From assembly GCF_001637205.1 (NCBI RefSeq), contig NZ_LVJH01000020.1:1-55479 (forward strand): 55,479 nucleotides of DNA, written 5' to 3'. The position numbers were made by a program, and so were the translations under genes. Shown here one piece after another: positions 33,667 to 45,600 of the stretch. Source of the stretch: Paenibacillus glacialis. Its GTDB lineage: Bacteria > Bacillota > Bacilli > Paenibacillales > Paenibacillaceae. Position 1 is the first letter of the stretch. The number at the start of each line of letters is the position of its first letter. The notes under the pieces are model-generated. The model made no database searches. It worked only from the letters and a program-made list of their open reading frames with translations, and was not told the origin of the DNA.

Positions 33667-36600
33667 ATGAGCTTAGTCCACAATCTCTCGCAAGTACTCC
33701 TTGCAAGTCTAAGAAATGGTGCTGGAATAACGTTTTGTGAAGCGGGAAGAGAGCGATTCATGTCGTATGGTCAGCTTCTCGAGACTGCTCAAGTGGTATT
33801 AGGCCAACTGCAAGAAAGAGGAATGGGGGTTAAAAGTTATGTTGTACTCCAGACAGAAGACAATGAACGGTTTATTGTTCTGTTCTGGGCCTGTGTATTA
33901 GGCGGAATGATCCCAGTTCCGCTTACGGCGGGACGAACGGATGAAGGACGAAGAAAGCTACTCCAAGTAAGTAAGCAGCTTGGTGAACCGTATTTGCTGT
34001 GTGAGCCCGACATTTGGGAATCTGTTGTCGCTTATTGTTCGAAGAATGAAGAGGATCATGCAGTAGAGAAGCTCCAGAGCAGAATGATGTATATCGAAGA
34101 AGTGATGGAAGCTGGAGTTGGGCTTGGTCGACGGGGTAGCATTTATGATTCAACAGAAGAAGATGTAGCCGTTATACAGTTCACCTCAGGCTCAACAGGA
34201 GATCCTAAAGGTGTTGTATTGACGCATGGTAACCTGTTGTCGAATATGCGAGCGATCATGGCTGGGTCACAATCAACAGAAGCAGATTCATCTCTAAGCT
34301 GGCTACCGTTAACCCACGATATGGGCTTAATCGGATTTCATCTGACCCCAATTCTAGGGGAAATGAATCAATGGCAAATGCCTACGTCGATGTTCGTGCT
34401 TCATCCAATGAAGTGGATGGAACTGACGAATAAACATCGTATTACTTGTTTGTCATCGCCAAACTTCGGATATGTTCATTTTCTCCAGCACTTTAAAGCT
34501 GAGTCAGCGCTGCATTGGGATTTATCTTCAGTACGTCTTATCTTCAACGGGGCAGAGCCAATATCAGCGACTCATATTCGGCAATTCATTGTGCACATGA
34601 AGCCATATGGGCTTAATGAAAATTGCATTTTCCCCGTATATGGATTAGCCGAAGCTAGCTTGGCTGTGACGTTCCCACATGTGGAGGAAAGGTTAAATAC
34701 ACTTTACTTGAACAGGAAGAGTCTCAATATCGATGACGAGATACAAATCATTTCATCTGAGGATCCAGATTATATCGAAATTGTCGAGCTTGGATTTCCA
34801 GTGCTGGATTGTAATGTACGAGTATGCAACGAGAAGGGGAAAGAAATATCAGACAGCAACGTCGGTCTTGTACATATCAAAGGTAGCAATGTGACCAAAG
34901 GTTATTTCAATCGACCTGATGTAAACGAAGTAACGATATCTACAGACGGTTGGCTTAATACAGGCGATCTCGGATTTATACGAGATGGCCGTTTATATGT
35001 GACGGGTCGTATGAAGGATATTATCTTCGTGAATGGACAAAACGTATATCCACATGATCTTGAGGCACTTGTAAGTGAAGTAAACGGTGCTGAAATCGGA
35101 AAAGTGGCCATTTGTGCTGTCCAAGATGATGTATCAAAACAGGATGAAATCGCGGTGTTTATTCAGTATCGCGGTAAGTTGGGTGGATTCATGTCGCTAA
35201 GAGATCAAATTCAGAGGCTCTTAAACCGAAGAACTGGATTCCATGTGAAACTTATTGTTCCGGTACGACGCATTCCAAAGACAACCTCTGGTAAAATCCA
35301 ACGATATGTCCTTGCCGATAGTATGCGTTGCGGTGAGTTTGCCTCTGTTCTCGCAGAGCTGTACTTACTGGAGCAAACACTGGAAATCGTACCTACTGAA
35401 GAAATCATTGTTCCTCCTAGCACGGATAGCGAGCGCAAAATATTGTCTATTTGGCAAAAGGTATTAAAGAGGGATCGGATCGGTATTGATAGCCATTTTC
35501 TAGAGCATGGGGGCAATTCGTTGCGGGCTACATACGTAGCTGCCCAACTGCAAGAAGCGTTCGGTAAAGACATTTCGCTTGGTGAGCTCTTCCAACATCA
35601 TACGGTCCGATCACTAGCCACGTTTATTGATAATATGGAGGGAAACGTTCGAAGTAACGCGCTAGGACGTATTGAGAAGGCGGAGTCGAGGGAACGGTAT
35701 CCAGCTTCATCTGCACAGAGGAGATTATATATTCTCGAAGAGATGAATCCGGGCTTACTTAACTATCACCTGCCACAATCGATTACCATAGCCGGGAAGT
35801 TGGATCTGGATAGATTCAAGCAATCTTGGCGATTACTTGTTGGACGGCATGCCGGATTACGCACTTCATTCGTCATGGAAGATGATCGGGTTGTACAGCA
35901 AATTGCTAAGGACGTAGAAGTGCCGATTGCATATGCGGACGGTCGCGAATGGTTGGATAGTGGAATACAGAGCAGGATGAAGTCATTTCTTCAACCCTAT
36001 TCACTAGACAAGGCACCATTGTTCCGGATTGAACTGATCACGCTAGAGGATGAGCGTCATCTTATGTTGTTCGACATGCATCATCTGATTACGGATGGTA
36101 CGGCGATGGGTATTTTGATTGGAGAATTTGTTGCCTTGTACGAAGGTAAGGAACTTCCTCCATTGCCGGTAGACTACGGCGATATTGTCTTGTGGGAGGA
36201 GGCAACCAAACAAGATGAACGCAAGGTTAAACAGCAATTGTACTGGCGACAATTATTCGACAATGGTGTTCCGATGGTTAATATTCCAACGGATTATTTG
36301 CGTCCGCTTAGCCCTAGTTATAGGGGAGCTACAGAAAAGGTTGTTTTGGATGCGAAGCTCACAACAGAGCTGGAGCTACTGGCTACTCAAACGTGGAGTA
36401 CGCTATATGCCGTATTAGTTTCGATTTATTACATATTACTAAGTAAGTATACGGAAGCTGATGACGTCGTCATTGGTACAGCAGCAGCTGGAAGAACACG
36501 CTCGGAGATGGACGGTATTGTTGGCTTGTTCGTCAACATGGTGCCGCTTAGACTCCAGGTGGACCACACACTACCATTATCCCAATGTTTGAAAAAAATG

Positions 36601-39600
36601 AGCGGAGATATGATGGCATCACTAGATAATCAGGAAGTTCCTTATGAAGAGATTGTGGAACTGGCTCAGGCTAAACGGGAATATGGACGCAACCCAATGT
36701 TCGATACCGTGTTTACGTTGCAAAATATGGAGCTTCCGGAATTCAGAGCGACGGAAGTAACATTTAAACCAGCGCCTATGGACACGAACACAGCGAAGTT
36801 TGATATGAGCTGGGAATGTGTATCGTCAGAAGAGGGCATTCATATTTCCATCGAATATGCGCTTGATTTGTATAGTTCAGAGACGGTACAGCAGTTTGCT
36901 CGTCACTACATCGCCTTGGCGAGAGAAGCGGTTCGGTATCCCGATGCGCCTCTGATCGAACTCAATCTGCTGGATACGGATGAACGTTCAATGCTTATGG
37001 GCAATAGCCAAGCACAACAAACGCCGTACCCTAGGGATATTCCACTTCATCGGATATTTGAACGGCAAGTTTCACTTGTGCCGGAACATATCGCAGTTGT
37101 GTTGGAAGAAGAGTCCATGACATATGCCGAGCTAAATGAGGCGGCGAATGCGCTAGCGAGATGGATGACAAATCGTGGGGTAACCCAACATTCGCGTGTC
37201 GCGCTTGTGCTTTCTCGATCTTGTGACATGCCGATTGCGATTCTCGCAGTCTTGAAAACAGGTTCGGCTTATGTACCAATCGATCCCAAGTATCCAGCAG
37301 ATCGTATTCGATTCATGCTTCAGGATGCTGGTATTTCCACACTTATCGCGGGTGCCTCGACAACCAGTATGTGCCGGGAGCTTTTGCACGATTCCGATAT
37401 CGATGTCATTGATATGGATGCTAGACGCGGGGAGTGGAGGAAGGAAGACAACCATAACTTGTCTGTTGAATCAACGGCGCAGGATATTGCCTATATTATG
37501 TACACCTCTGGCTCTACGGGTATCCCGAAGGGCATTTTGACAACTCATCGCAACGTTTCCCGAGTTGTTGTGGATACAGATTATATTCGTTTAACAGATG
37601 AAGATGTCTTGCTGCAGTTGTCTAATTATGCCTTCGATGGTTCGACCTTCGACTTATTTGGAGCTTTGTTGAATGGAGCCAAGCTTGTTCTTGTAAATGA
37701 AGAAGATCTGTTAGATGTCGATCAGCTCATAAGGTTGATTAGAAGTAATAATGTTAGTGTGTTTTTTACGACTACGGCACTGTTTAATACGTTGGTCGAT
37801 CATGGACTGGAAGAGTTATCTAAGCTTCGTCACATTCTGTTCGGTGGTGAACGGGCATCTGCCCCGCATGTTAAGAGAGCGTTATGTGCTCTAGGCCCTG
37901 GGGTGCTATTACATGTATATGGACCGACAGAATCAACCGTCTTTGCAACTTGTTATAAGGTTGAAGAGTTGGAACCAGACGGAGTAATCATTCCAATTGG
38001 CCAGCCAATTGCACATTCAGAAGCGTATGTCTTGGATGTGAGTGGTAATATGGTTCCTGCACTTGTTCCTGGTGAGCTATGTATTGCAGGTGATGGCGTA
38101 GCTTCAGGTTATTTAAATATGCAAGAGATGACTGACTCTAAATTCATTCCGCATCCTTTCAAGGCAGGGGAATTGTTATACAAGACGGGAGATTTGGTCA
38201 GACGATTGCCAGATGGAAATTTAGAGTTTATGGATCGAATGGATACGCAGGTGAAGTTGCGCGGATTCCGTATTGAGCTTGGAGAGATCGAGAGTAAGCT
38301 GCTAGAGTGCATGGGCATGAGAGAAGCGGTTGTTGTCTTGAAATACCGTGATAGTGATCCGCTGTTATGCGCCTATGTCGTAGCTGGAGAGTCGATATCT
38401 ATTGAACAGTTGCGTACGGAGCTTGGAGCGAAGCTTCCGATGTTTATGATTCCCTCTGCATTCGTACAGCTAGAGAAGCTTCCACTCACCGCGAATGGGA
38501 AATTGAACAAAAATGCGTTGCCTGAGCCGGATTATACCGCACAAGGAGTGGCTGCTGCATATGTCGCGCCGGCGACCCTTACGGAGGAGAAGGTTGCGGG
38601 GATCTGGCAACAGGTGTTGAAGGTAGAAGCTGTCGGTGTATGCGATCATTTCTTCGAACATGGCGGGCATTCTCTGAAAGCGGCGACGCTTGTATCTGAA
38701 ATTTATAAACAATGCCAGGTTCGAATGCCGATCAAGGAGATTTTCCAGCGTCCGACGGTGAGAGAACAAGCAGCATGGATCGACGGAGCGAGTAAAGAGG
38801 CATTTGATCCAATCTTACAGGTACCTATGTCATCATCTTATCCATTGAGTCCTTCACAACAGCGAATATTCCTTATTGAAGCCATGGGGGATGTTGGGAT
38901 AACTTATCATATTCCGCTTGTACTGCGTTTAACGAAGCAAGTTCAGCGCAGTGAGCTTACGTGGGGTATTAGGGAGCTTATCAGCCTGCATGAACCGTTA
39001 CGAACATCGTTTCGTTTGATTGGCGGCGAGGCATGTCAGATTGTGCATGAACAAGTCCATTTCGAGCTACAGGAAACGGAATGTGAAGAGAATGGGTTAG
39101 AAGAGTTGTTTCGAACATTCGTACAACCGCTCGACTTGGCGCAAGCGCCATTGCTCGACGCGCGTCTTGTAAGTTGTGAATCGGGTGAAGCCTACCTATT
39201 CTTTAATCTACATCATATTATCGCTGATGGCATATCTATCGGGTTAATCATGGAGCAACTTGTACAACTAGTGGATGGAGAGAACCTAGAGCCACCTCTT
39301 GTTCATTACAAGGACTATGCCGTATGGAGAACAAAACAGAACGTGACTGAGCGACTGCTGGAGAGTGATCGTTATTGGCAGTCTCAACTTGCTGCACCGT
39401 TACCACTTTTAGATATGCCACTTGATTTCCCTCGTGGAGAACGGCAATCTTTCGGTGGTGAGACAGTGATATTCGACATTCCTGTTCAGCTATCTAATCG
39501 CCTCCAAGAGTTGTCCGACACCATTGGCGTTAGTCTAAACAGTGTGCTATTTGCTTCCTACGCGATATTGCTCCAGAACTATACGGGTCAGAGGGATTTG

Positions 39601-42600
39601 GTCATTGGTGCCCTAACGGCTGGAAGGACCCATCCTGATACGACGAATATGGTCGGGATGTTTAATGGATTCCTACCTATTCGTCTTGAAGTGGAGGAAG
39701 TCGAAAGCTTCATTCAGATTGCAAAGGATGCCCATGAACAATTGCTTGCAGCATTCGAGTATCAAGAAACATCCTTTGATCGAATGATCGAAGCGGCACA
39801 ATTGTCGTATGAACCATCGCGTAATGCGCTGTTTGATACGATGCTGATTTTGCATAACCAGTTCGATGCCAACCCTGAAGTGAAGGGGCGTACATGGGGA
39901 TTACAACCCGTTCCAATTAGCGGGAATGCTACGTCCAAGCTCGATTTCAAATTAGATATTTATGGTCAGGGCAGCAGCGGTTTGCGTGGAGAATTGGAAT
40001 TTAACACAAGTCTGTTCCGAAGAGATACGATGGAGCGTCTTGCTCAGCGATTGATGATTCTGCTGGAGCAAGTGATAGATCATCCAGCGGAGAGTTCTTC
40101 TTCTATTCGCTTGATCTCGGATATGGAGGAGCAAGTCCTACTTCGGGAATGGAATGATACGACTAATGATTATCCTCAAGGCTACACGATTCATGGAATG
40201 TTTGAGACACAGGTAGCGAAGACCCCTGATGCCATTGCGATCCGATCTCGGGAAGGGACGCTTACTTACTGGGAACTGAACGAGCGGGCAAATCGACTCG
40301 CTCTGCAACTCCGTAATAAGGGAGTCGAGGCAGATTCGATCATACCGATTGTTGCACAACGTTCCTTTGCAATGATGATTGGCATTATGGGTATTCTGAA
40401 GGCTGGAGCCGCTTACTTGCCTATCGACCCTGAATTTCCTGAGGATCGGATTCGCTACATTCTCGAAGATAGTGGGGCCACACTTCTGTGCGCAGAGCGC
40501 AGATGGATGGATCGGTTGTCATTCGAAGGAGAAATTGTTGATCTCGAAGGTTTAGAGGAGAGCGTACAACTTCATTCGGAAGTGCTGGAACCGATATCTA
40601 GCTCACGGAATTTGGCCTACGTCATTTATACGTCTGGATCTACCGGTAAGCCGAAGGGTGTCATGATTGAACACGAATCGGTCATAAATAGATTGAATTG
40701 GATGCAATCTCAATATCCTATAGATTCACAGGATATTATTCTACAGAAGACGCCTATTACGTTCGATGTTTCGGTATGGGAACTATTCTGGTGGAGTTTT
40801 GTCGGCGCTTCTGTTTATTTGTTGGATCCACATGGAGAGAAGGAGCCACAGGTGATGATGAACGTTGTGGACGAGGAGTCCGTGACAGTCATGCACTTTG
40901 TTCCTTCCATGCTTGGCGTATTTCTTCAATATGCAACGGAATCGGGACGTCATAAGCCACTCGGTGATATGCGTTATGTGTTTACCAGCGGAGAGGCATT
41001 GAAGCCTGCACATGTGGAAGGTTTCTATCAAATGATTTCACGTGGAGAGGCGAACACTAGACTCATTAATTTGTACGGACCGACAGAGGCAACTGTGGAT
41101 GTCAGCGCTTATGATTGTGCCAACTATTCACAAGGGTCAGTCCCAATTGGTGCGCCGATATACAATACACGATTATATATTGTTGATGAGCAGTTGAGTC
41201 TTCAGCCTATTGGCATTCCAGGAGAGCTATGTATTGCAGGGGTTGGTCTCGCTAGAGGTTATCTCAATCGTGGTGAGTTGACGTCAGAGAAATTTGTCAC
41301 CGATCCATTCTTCCCTGGCGAGCGAATGTATCGGACAGGTGATCGTGCACGTTGGTTATCAGATGGTAATATCGAATATTTGGGAAGATTCGACCATCAG
41401 GTTAAGATCAGGGGGCTCCGGATTGAATGCGGAGAGATAGAGCATGCTCTACTGCAGCTTGAGACGATCTCCGATGCTATTGTCACAACAGTGAAGGATC
41501 GAGTCGGTGAGGTCGCCTTGTGCGCTTACGTAGTAACAACTTATACATTTGATGAGCGTGAACTGAAGAATACACTCAAGCGGTCGCTCCCAGAATATAT
41601 GGTTCCATCGCTATTTGTTTTCATGAGTGCGCTACCTCTGAGTGCTAGCGGCAAGACTGATCGTAATCGGCTTCCGCAACCGACTTTTACTGATTCTGTT
41701 GGCGGGGGAGAGCCGCGAAGTGAAACAGAACGGAGACTAGCAGAGTTATGGAAGCATATCCTTGGCGTTGATCGAGTAAGTGTAGACGACCATTTCTTCG
41801 TATTAGGCGGACATTCGCTACGCGCTGCGCAGTTATCCGGAGCGGTGGAACAGCAACTAGAGGTTGCCTTCTCGTTGAAGGATGTGTTCGGGGTTCCAGT
41901 ATTAGAAGATATGGCGGCGTTCATCGATGCGGCGCCGAGGAAAGCGGTAGTGCATATTCAGAGAGCGAAGCAGCAGGCTACGTATCCATTGTCACTTGCC
42001 CAGAACCGAATGTTCGTGCTGCATCATGTGAATCCTTCCGGCACGACATACAATTTGCCACTAGCGCTAAAGATGATAGGTGAGCTAGATATGGAGCGGA
42101 TGCAACGTGCGCTGCAAGGTCTCATCGACCGGCATGAACCGCTAAGGACGAGCTTCGAATGGAACGATGGTGTGCCTGTTCAACGCATTCATGAAGATGT
42201 GACGTTGATAGCAAATGTAACAAGAGTTGAAGATGTGGATAATGCGGATGGAATGCAAGAGTTTATTGAGCCGTTTGACTTACAGCAGGCTCCGCTTCTA
42301 CGTGCTTCGCTGATAACGAATGGTGAACAAGATCATATGCTATTGCTCGACATGCATCATATCGTATCAGATGGTATTTCCATGTCTGTACTGGCAGGAG
42401 ACTTCGCTGCGTTGTATGGCGGAGGCACGCTGACTCCGCTTGACATTCAATACAGAGATGTCGCGGTATGGCAACAAGCTTGGATGAGTAGCGATGAAAG
42501 ATATCGACAGGAGCAGTATTGGCAGGAGACGCTGTCGGGAACGCTACCACTTTTGGATTTGCCAACAGACAGGCCTCGTTCCTCCGAGCAGAGTTTTGCG

Positions 42601-45600
42601 GGAAGCAAGCTTATCGATACGCTACCTCCTTCCTTGATGGAAGAGGTAGAGTCATTAGCAATCGCTTCAGATATGACACCATACCATGTCATGCTAGCGT
42701 GTTTCCACGTTCTACTCTACAAAATGACGGGACAAGAGGATATTATCGTTGGAACGCCGATAGGCGGAAGATTTCATCCGGTCACAGAGCCGCTTGTTGG
42801 AATGTTTGTCAACACGGTTGCCATACGTAGCGAGCCATCGGGTGATCTGACCTTCCTCAAGTTCGCAGAAGCGATAAAAGGGAGTGTGCTAGGAGCGATG
42901 CACAACGGCATGTTGCCGTTCGAGCATTGTGTGACCGCACTTGATGTGCCGCGCGATCTAAGTCGGAATCCGATCTTCGATGTAATGTTTGTTTTGCAGA
43001 ACATGGAGACTCCAACAATGGAGGCAGATAAGCTTCAATTGAAGACATGTTCGTTGGAACATGCTGTATCCAAGTTGGATATGACGTTTGAGCTGGCAGA
43101 ACGCGAAGGCAGAATAGATATCGCCGTAGAGTATGCGACGGCTTTGTTCGACACGGAAAGCATTCGCAGGATGATAAGCTACTATATTCGCATTGTAGAA
43201 ACGGTTACGCGGGATGAGCATATACCATTGTGTCAAATTAGCTTATTGACAGTAGAAGAAGAAGCGAAGCAAATCACTGATTTCAATGAGACTGCTATAG
43301 CTTATCCAAGTCAAAGGACTGTAGAGAGCTATCTGGAAGCACAGGCAGAGTGGATTCCTCATGCAACGGCCGTTGTAGATGAATCAGCGGAAATATCGTA
43401 TGGAGAGTTGAATGAGCGTGCCAATCGGTTGGCAAGGGCATTGAGAAAACGCGGAGTGAAGTGTGAGGATACGGTTGCCATCATGATGGAACGTTCCATC
43501 GAGATGATCATTGCGATCTTCGGCATATTGAAGGCGGGAGCGGCGTATGTGCCAATAGCGCCTCAATTACCAGAGGAGCGCATCCAGTATATGCTTTCTG
43601 ATTCTGGAGCAACGATCGTACTTACACGGGGCACAGGAATACGTAATTTACCTCTAGGTTCCGAGATATTGGATGTCGCTGTTGTGCTACAGCAAGAGCA
43701 GAATGGTTCGGCTTTGGAGAAGATACATCATTCGCGAAATCTGGCCTACGTACTGTATACATCGGGTTCAACGGGACAACCAAAAGGTGTCATGATTGAG
43801 CATCATTCTGTCGTTAACCGTATCATGTGGATGCAGAATAACTACGCCTTGGATATGAATGATGTCATTTTGCAGAAAACGCCGATCACATTCGATGTAT
43901 CAGTTTGGGAGCTGTTCTGGTGGAGCTTTGTTGGAGCTAAGCTGTGCTTACTTGAACCTGGTGGAGAGAAGGATCCTGGCGCAATCGTAAATGCGATCGC
44001 CAAACATGCGGTGACGACCATGCATTTCGTACCATCGATGCTTCATCTCTTTATGGACAGTCCCGGCATCGTTGACGCTGGTGAGGATCTTGCGAGCTTG
44101 CGAACTGTCTTCGCAAGTGGCGAAGCACTTACAGTCGACCATGTGGAACGATTCAGAAGTAATCTAGGCAAACCATATCATGTCGCGCTCGTCAACCTAT
44201 ATGGTCCGACGGAGGCGACGGTTGATGTATCGTATTACGATTGTATGCGAGAAGGATCTCTGACAAGTGTACCGATTGGGAAGCCAATCGACAACATCTC
44301 TTTATATGTGGTGAATGACGCTCTGCGGATACAACCTGTAGGAATAGCTGGAGAGCTGTGTATCTCAGGTGTTGGCTTGGCTCGTGGTTATTGGAGACGG
44401 CCTGATTTGACAAATGATAGGTTTGTGAAGAATCCGTTCGTATCAGGTGGCGTTATGTACCGGACAGGCGATTTGGCGAGATGGCTACCGGACGGCAATA
44501 TCGAGTACTTGGGACGATTGGATCACCAAGTGAAGATAAGAGGGTATCGCATTGAGTGCGGTGAGATCGAACATGCACTCACGAATCATCCTAGCGTGAA
44601 GGAAGCCGTTGTGATTAAGCGTGAAGGAAATGCTGGTTCATCCGCATTCCTCTGCGCTTATGTCATAACGGAAGAATCTGTAACCTCGATACAATTGCGT
44701 GAGCATTTGGCGACTACATTGCCAGACTACATGATTCCAGCCTTCTATATGGAGCTTCCTCAGATGCCGTTGTCTCCGAATGGCAAAGTAGATCGGAAGG
44801 CATTGCCAACACCAGATGGGATGTTGGATACGGGGATAAGTTATGTAGAGGTTTCAGGTGACACGGAGCGAACGATCGCTGTTGTATGGGGAGAGTTACT
44901 TGGTCGCTCGGATATCGGTGCGAATCATAATTTCTTCGATGTCGGTGGAGAGTCGTTGCTACTCATCCGCGTTCATCAACGTCTAGACGAGTTATACCCT
45001 GGTGTACTGAAGGTGACGGATTTGTTCAACTATCCGACGATTGCATCGCTTGCTGAGTATATCGAATCACATGGTGATAAGCTTCGCCTCTGGCATTGGA
45101 GTGGTATTCCGTTGCGGGATGATTGTAGCAATGAAGCATATGCTGCGCAATGGAAGAGCTCGTTCCAGTTAACTCTGGACACAGATTTGGTCCAAGGGCT
45201 AGCGAAACTCGCGGAGTCTCAATCGGTTGCTGTAGAATCGGTAACTTTGGCGCTTTACCTGCTGTTCTGGAAGCAGCAAGCGAATTCGAATCTTATTCTA
45301 TTGCCTGTTGCAACATCTAAAGGACGGATCGCGCCTATTGAGATTGATTTCAGCACAGTGAAGGAGTTCAACGAAATGCTACAAGTAGTTGTTTCGTCGT
45401 TGAATGATGCTGAGGTGGAATATGATGTGCAACAGGTGAAGTTAGAGCGCGGAAGTCATGATGGATTTAGTGTGGCGCCGTTGTATGTGGATGGATCAAA
45501 GAATAGCATGACTGCCGGACAGGAACTGCTCCAAGTATTTGATATTGTCCTTACGATGGATATTAACAAAGGAACGGCAGTTAAGGGTGTCATAAATGGA

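Noticed and set aside
40600..44300. Recent duplication of the two Ser modules
   Set aside because: A2 and A3 share the same specificity residues and similar protein sequence, but their DNA differs at many third positions. The duplication is old, so it is not a recent repeat or assembly artefact.
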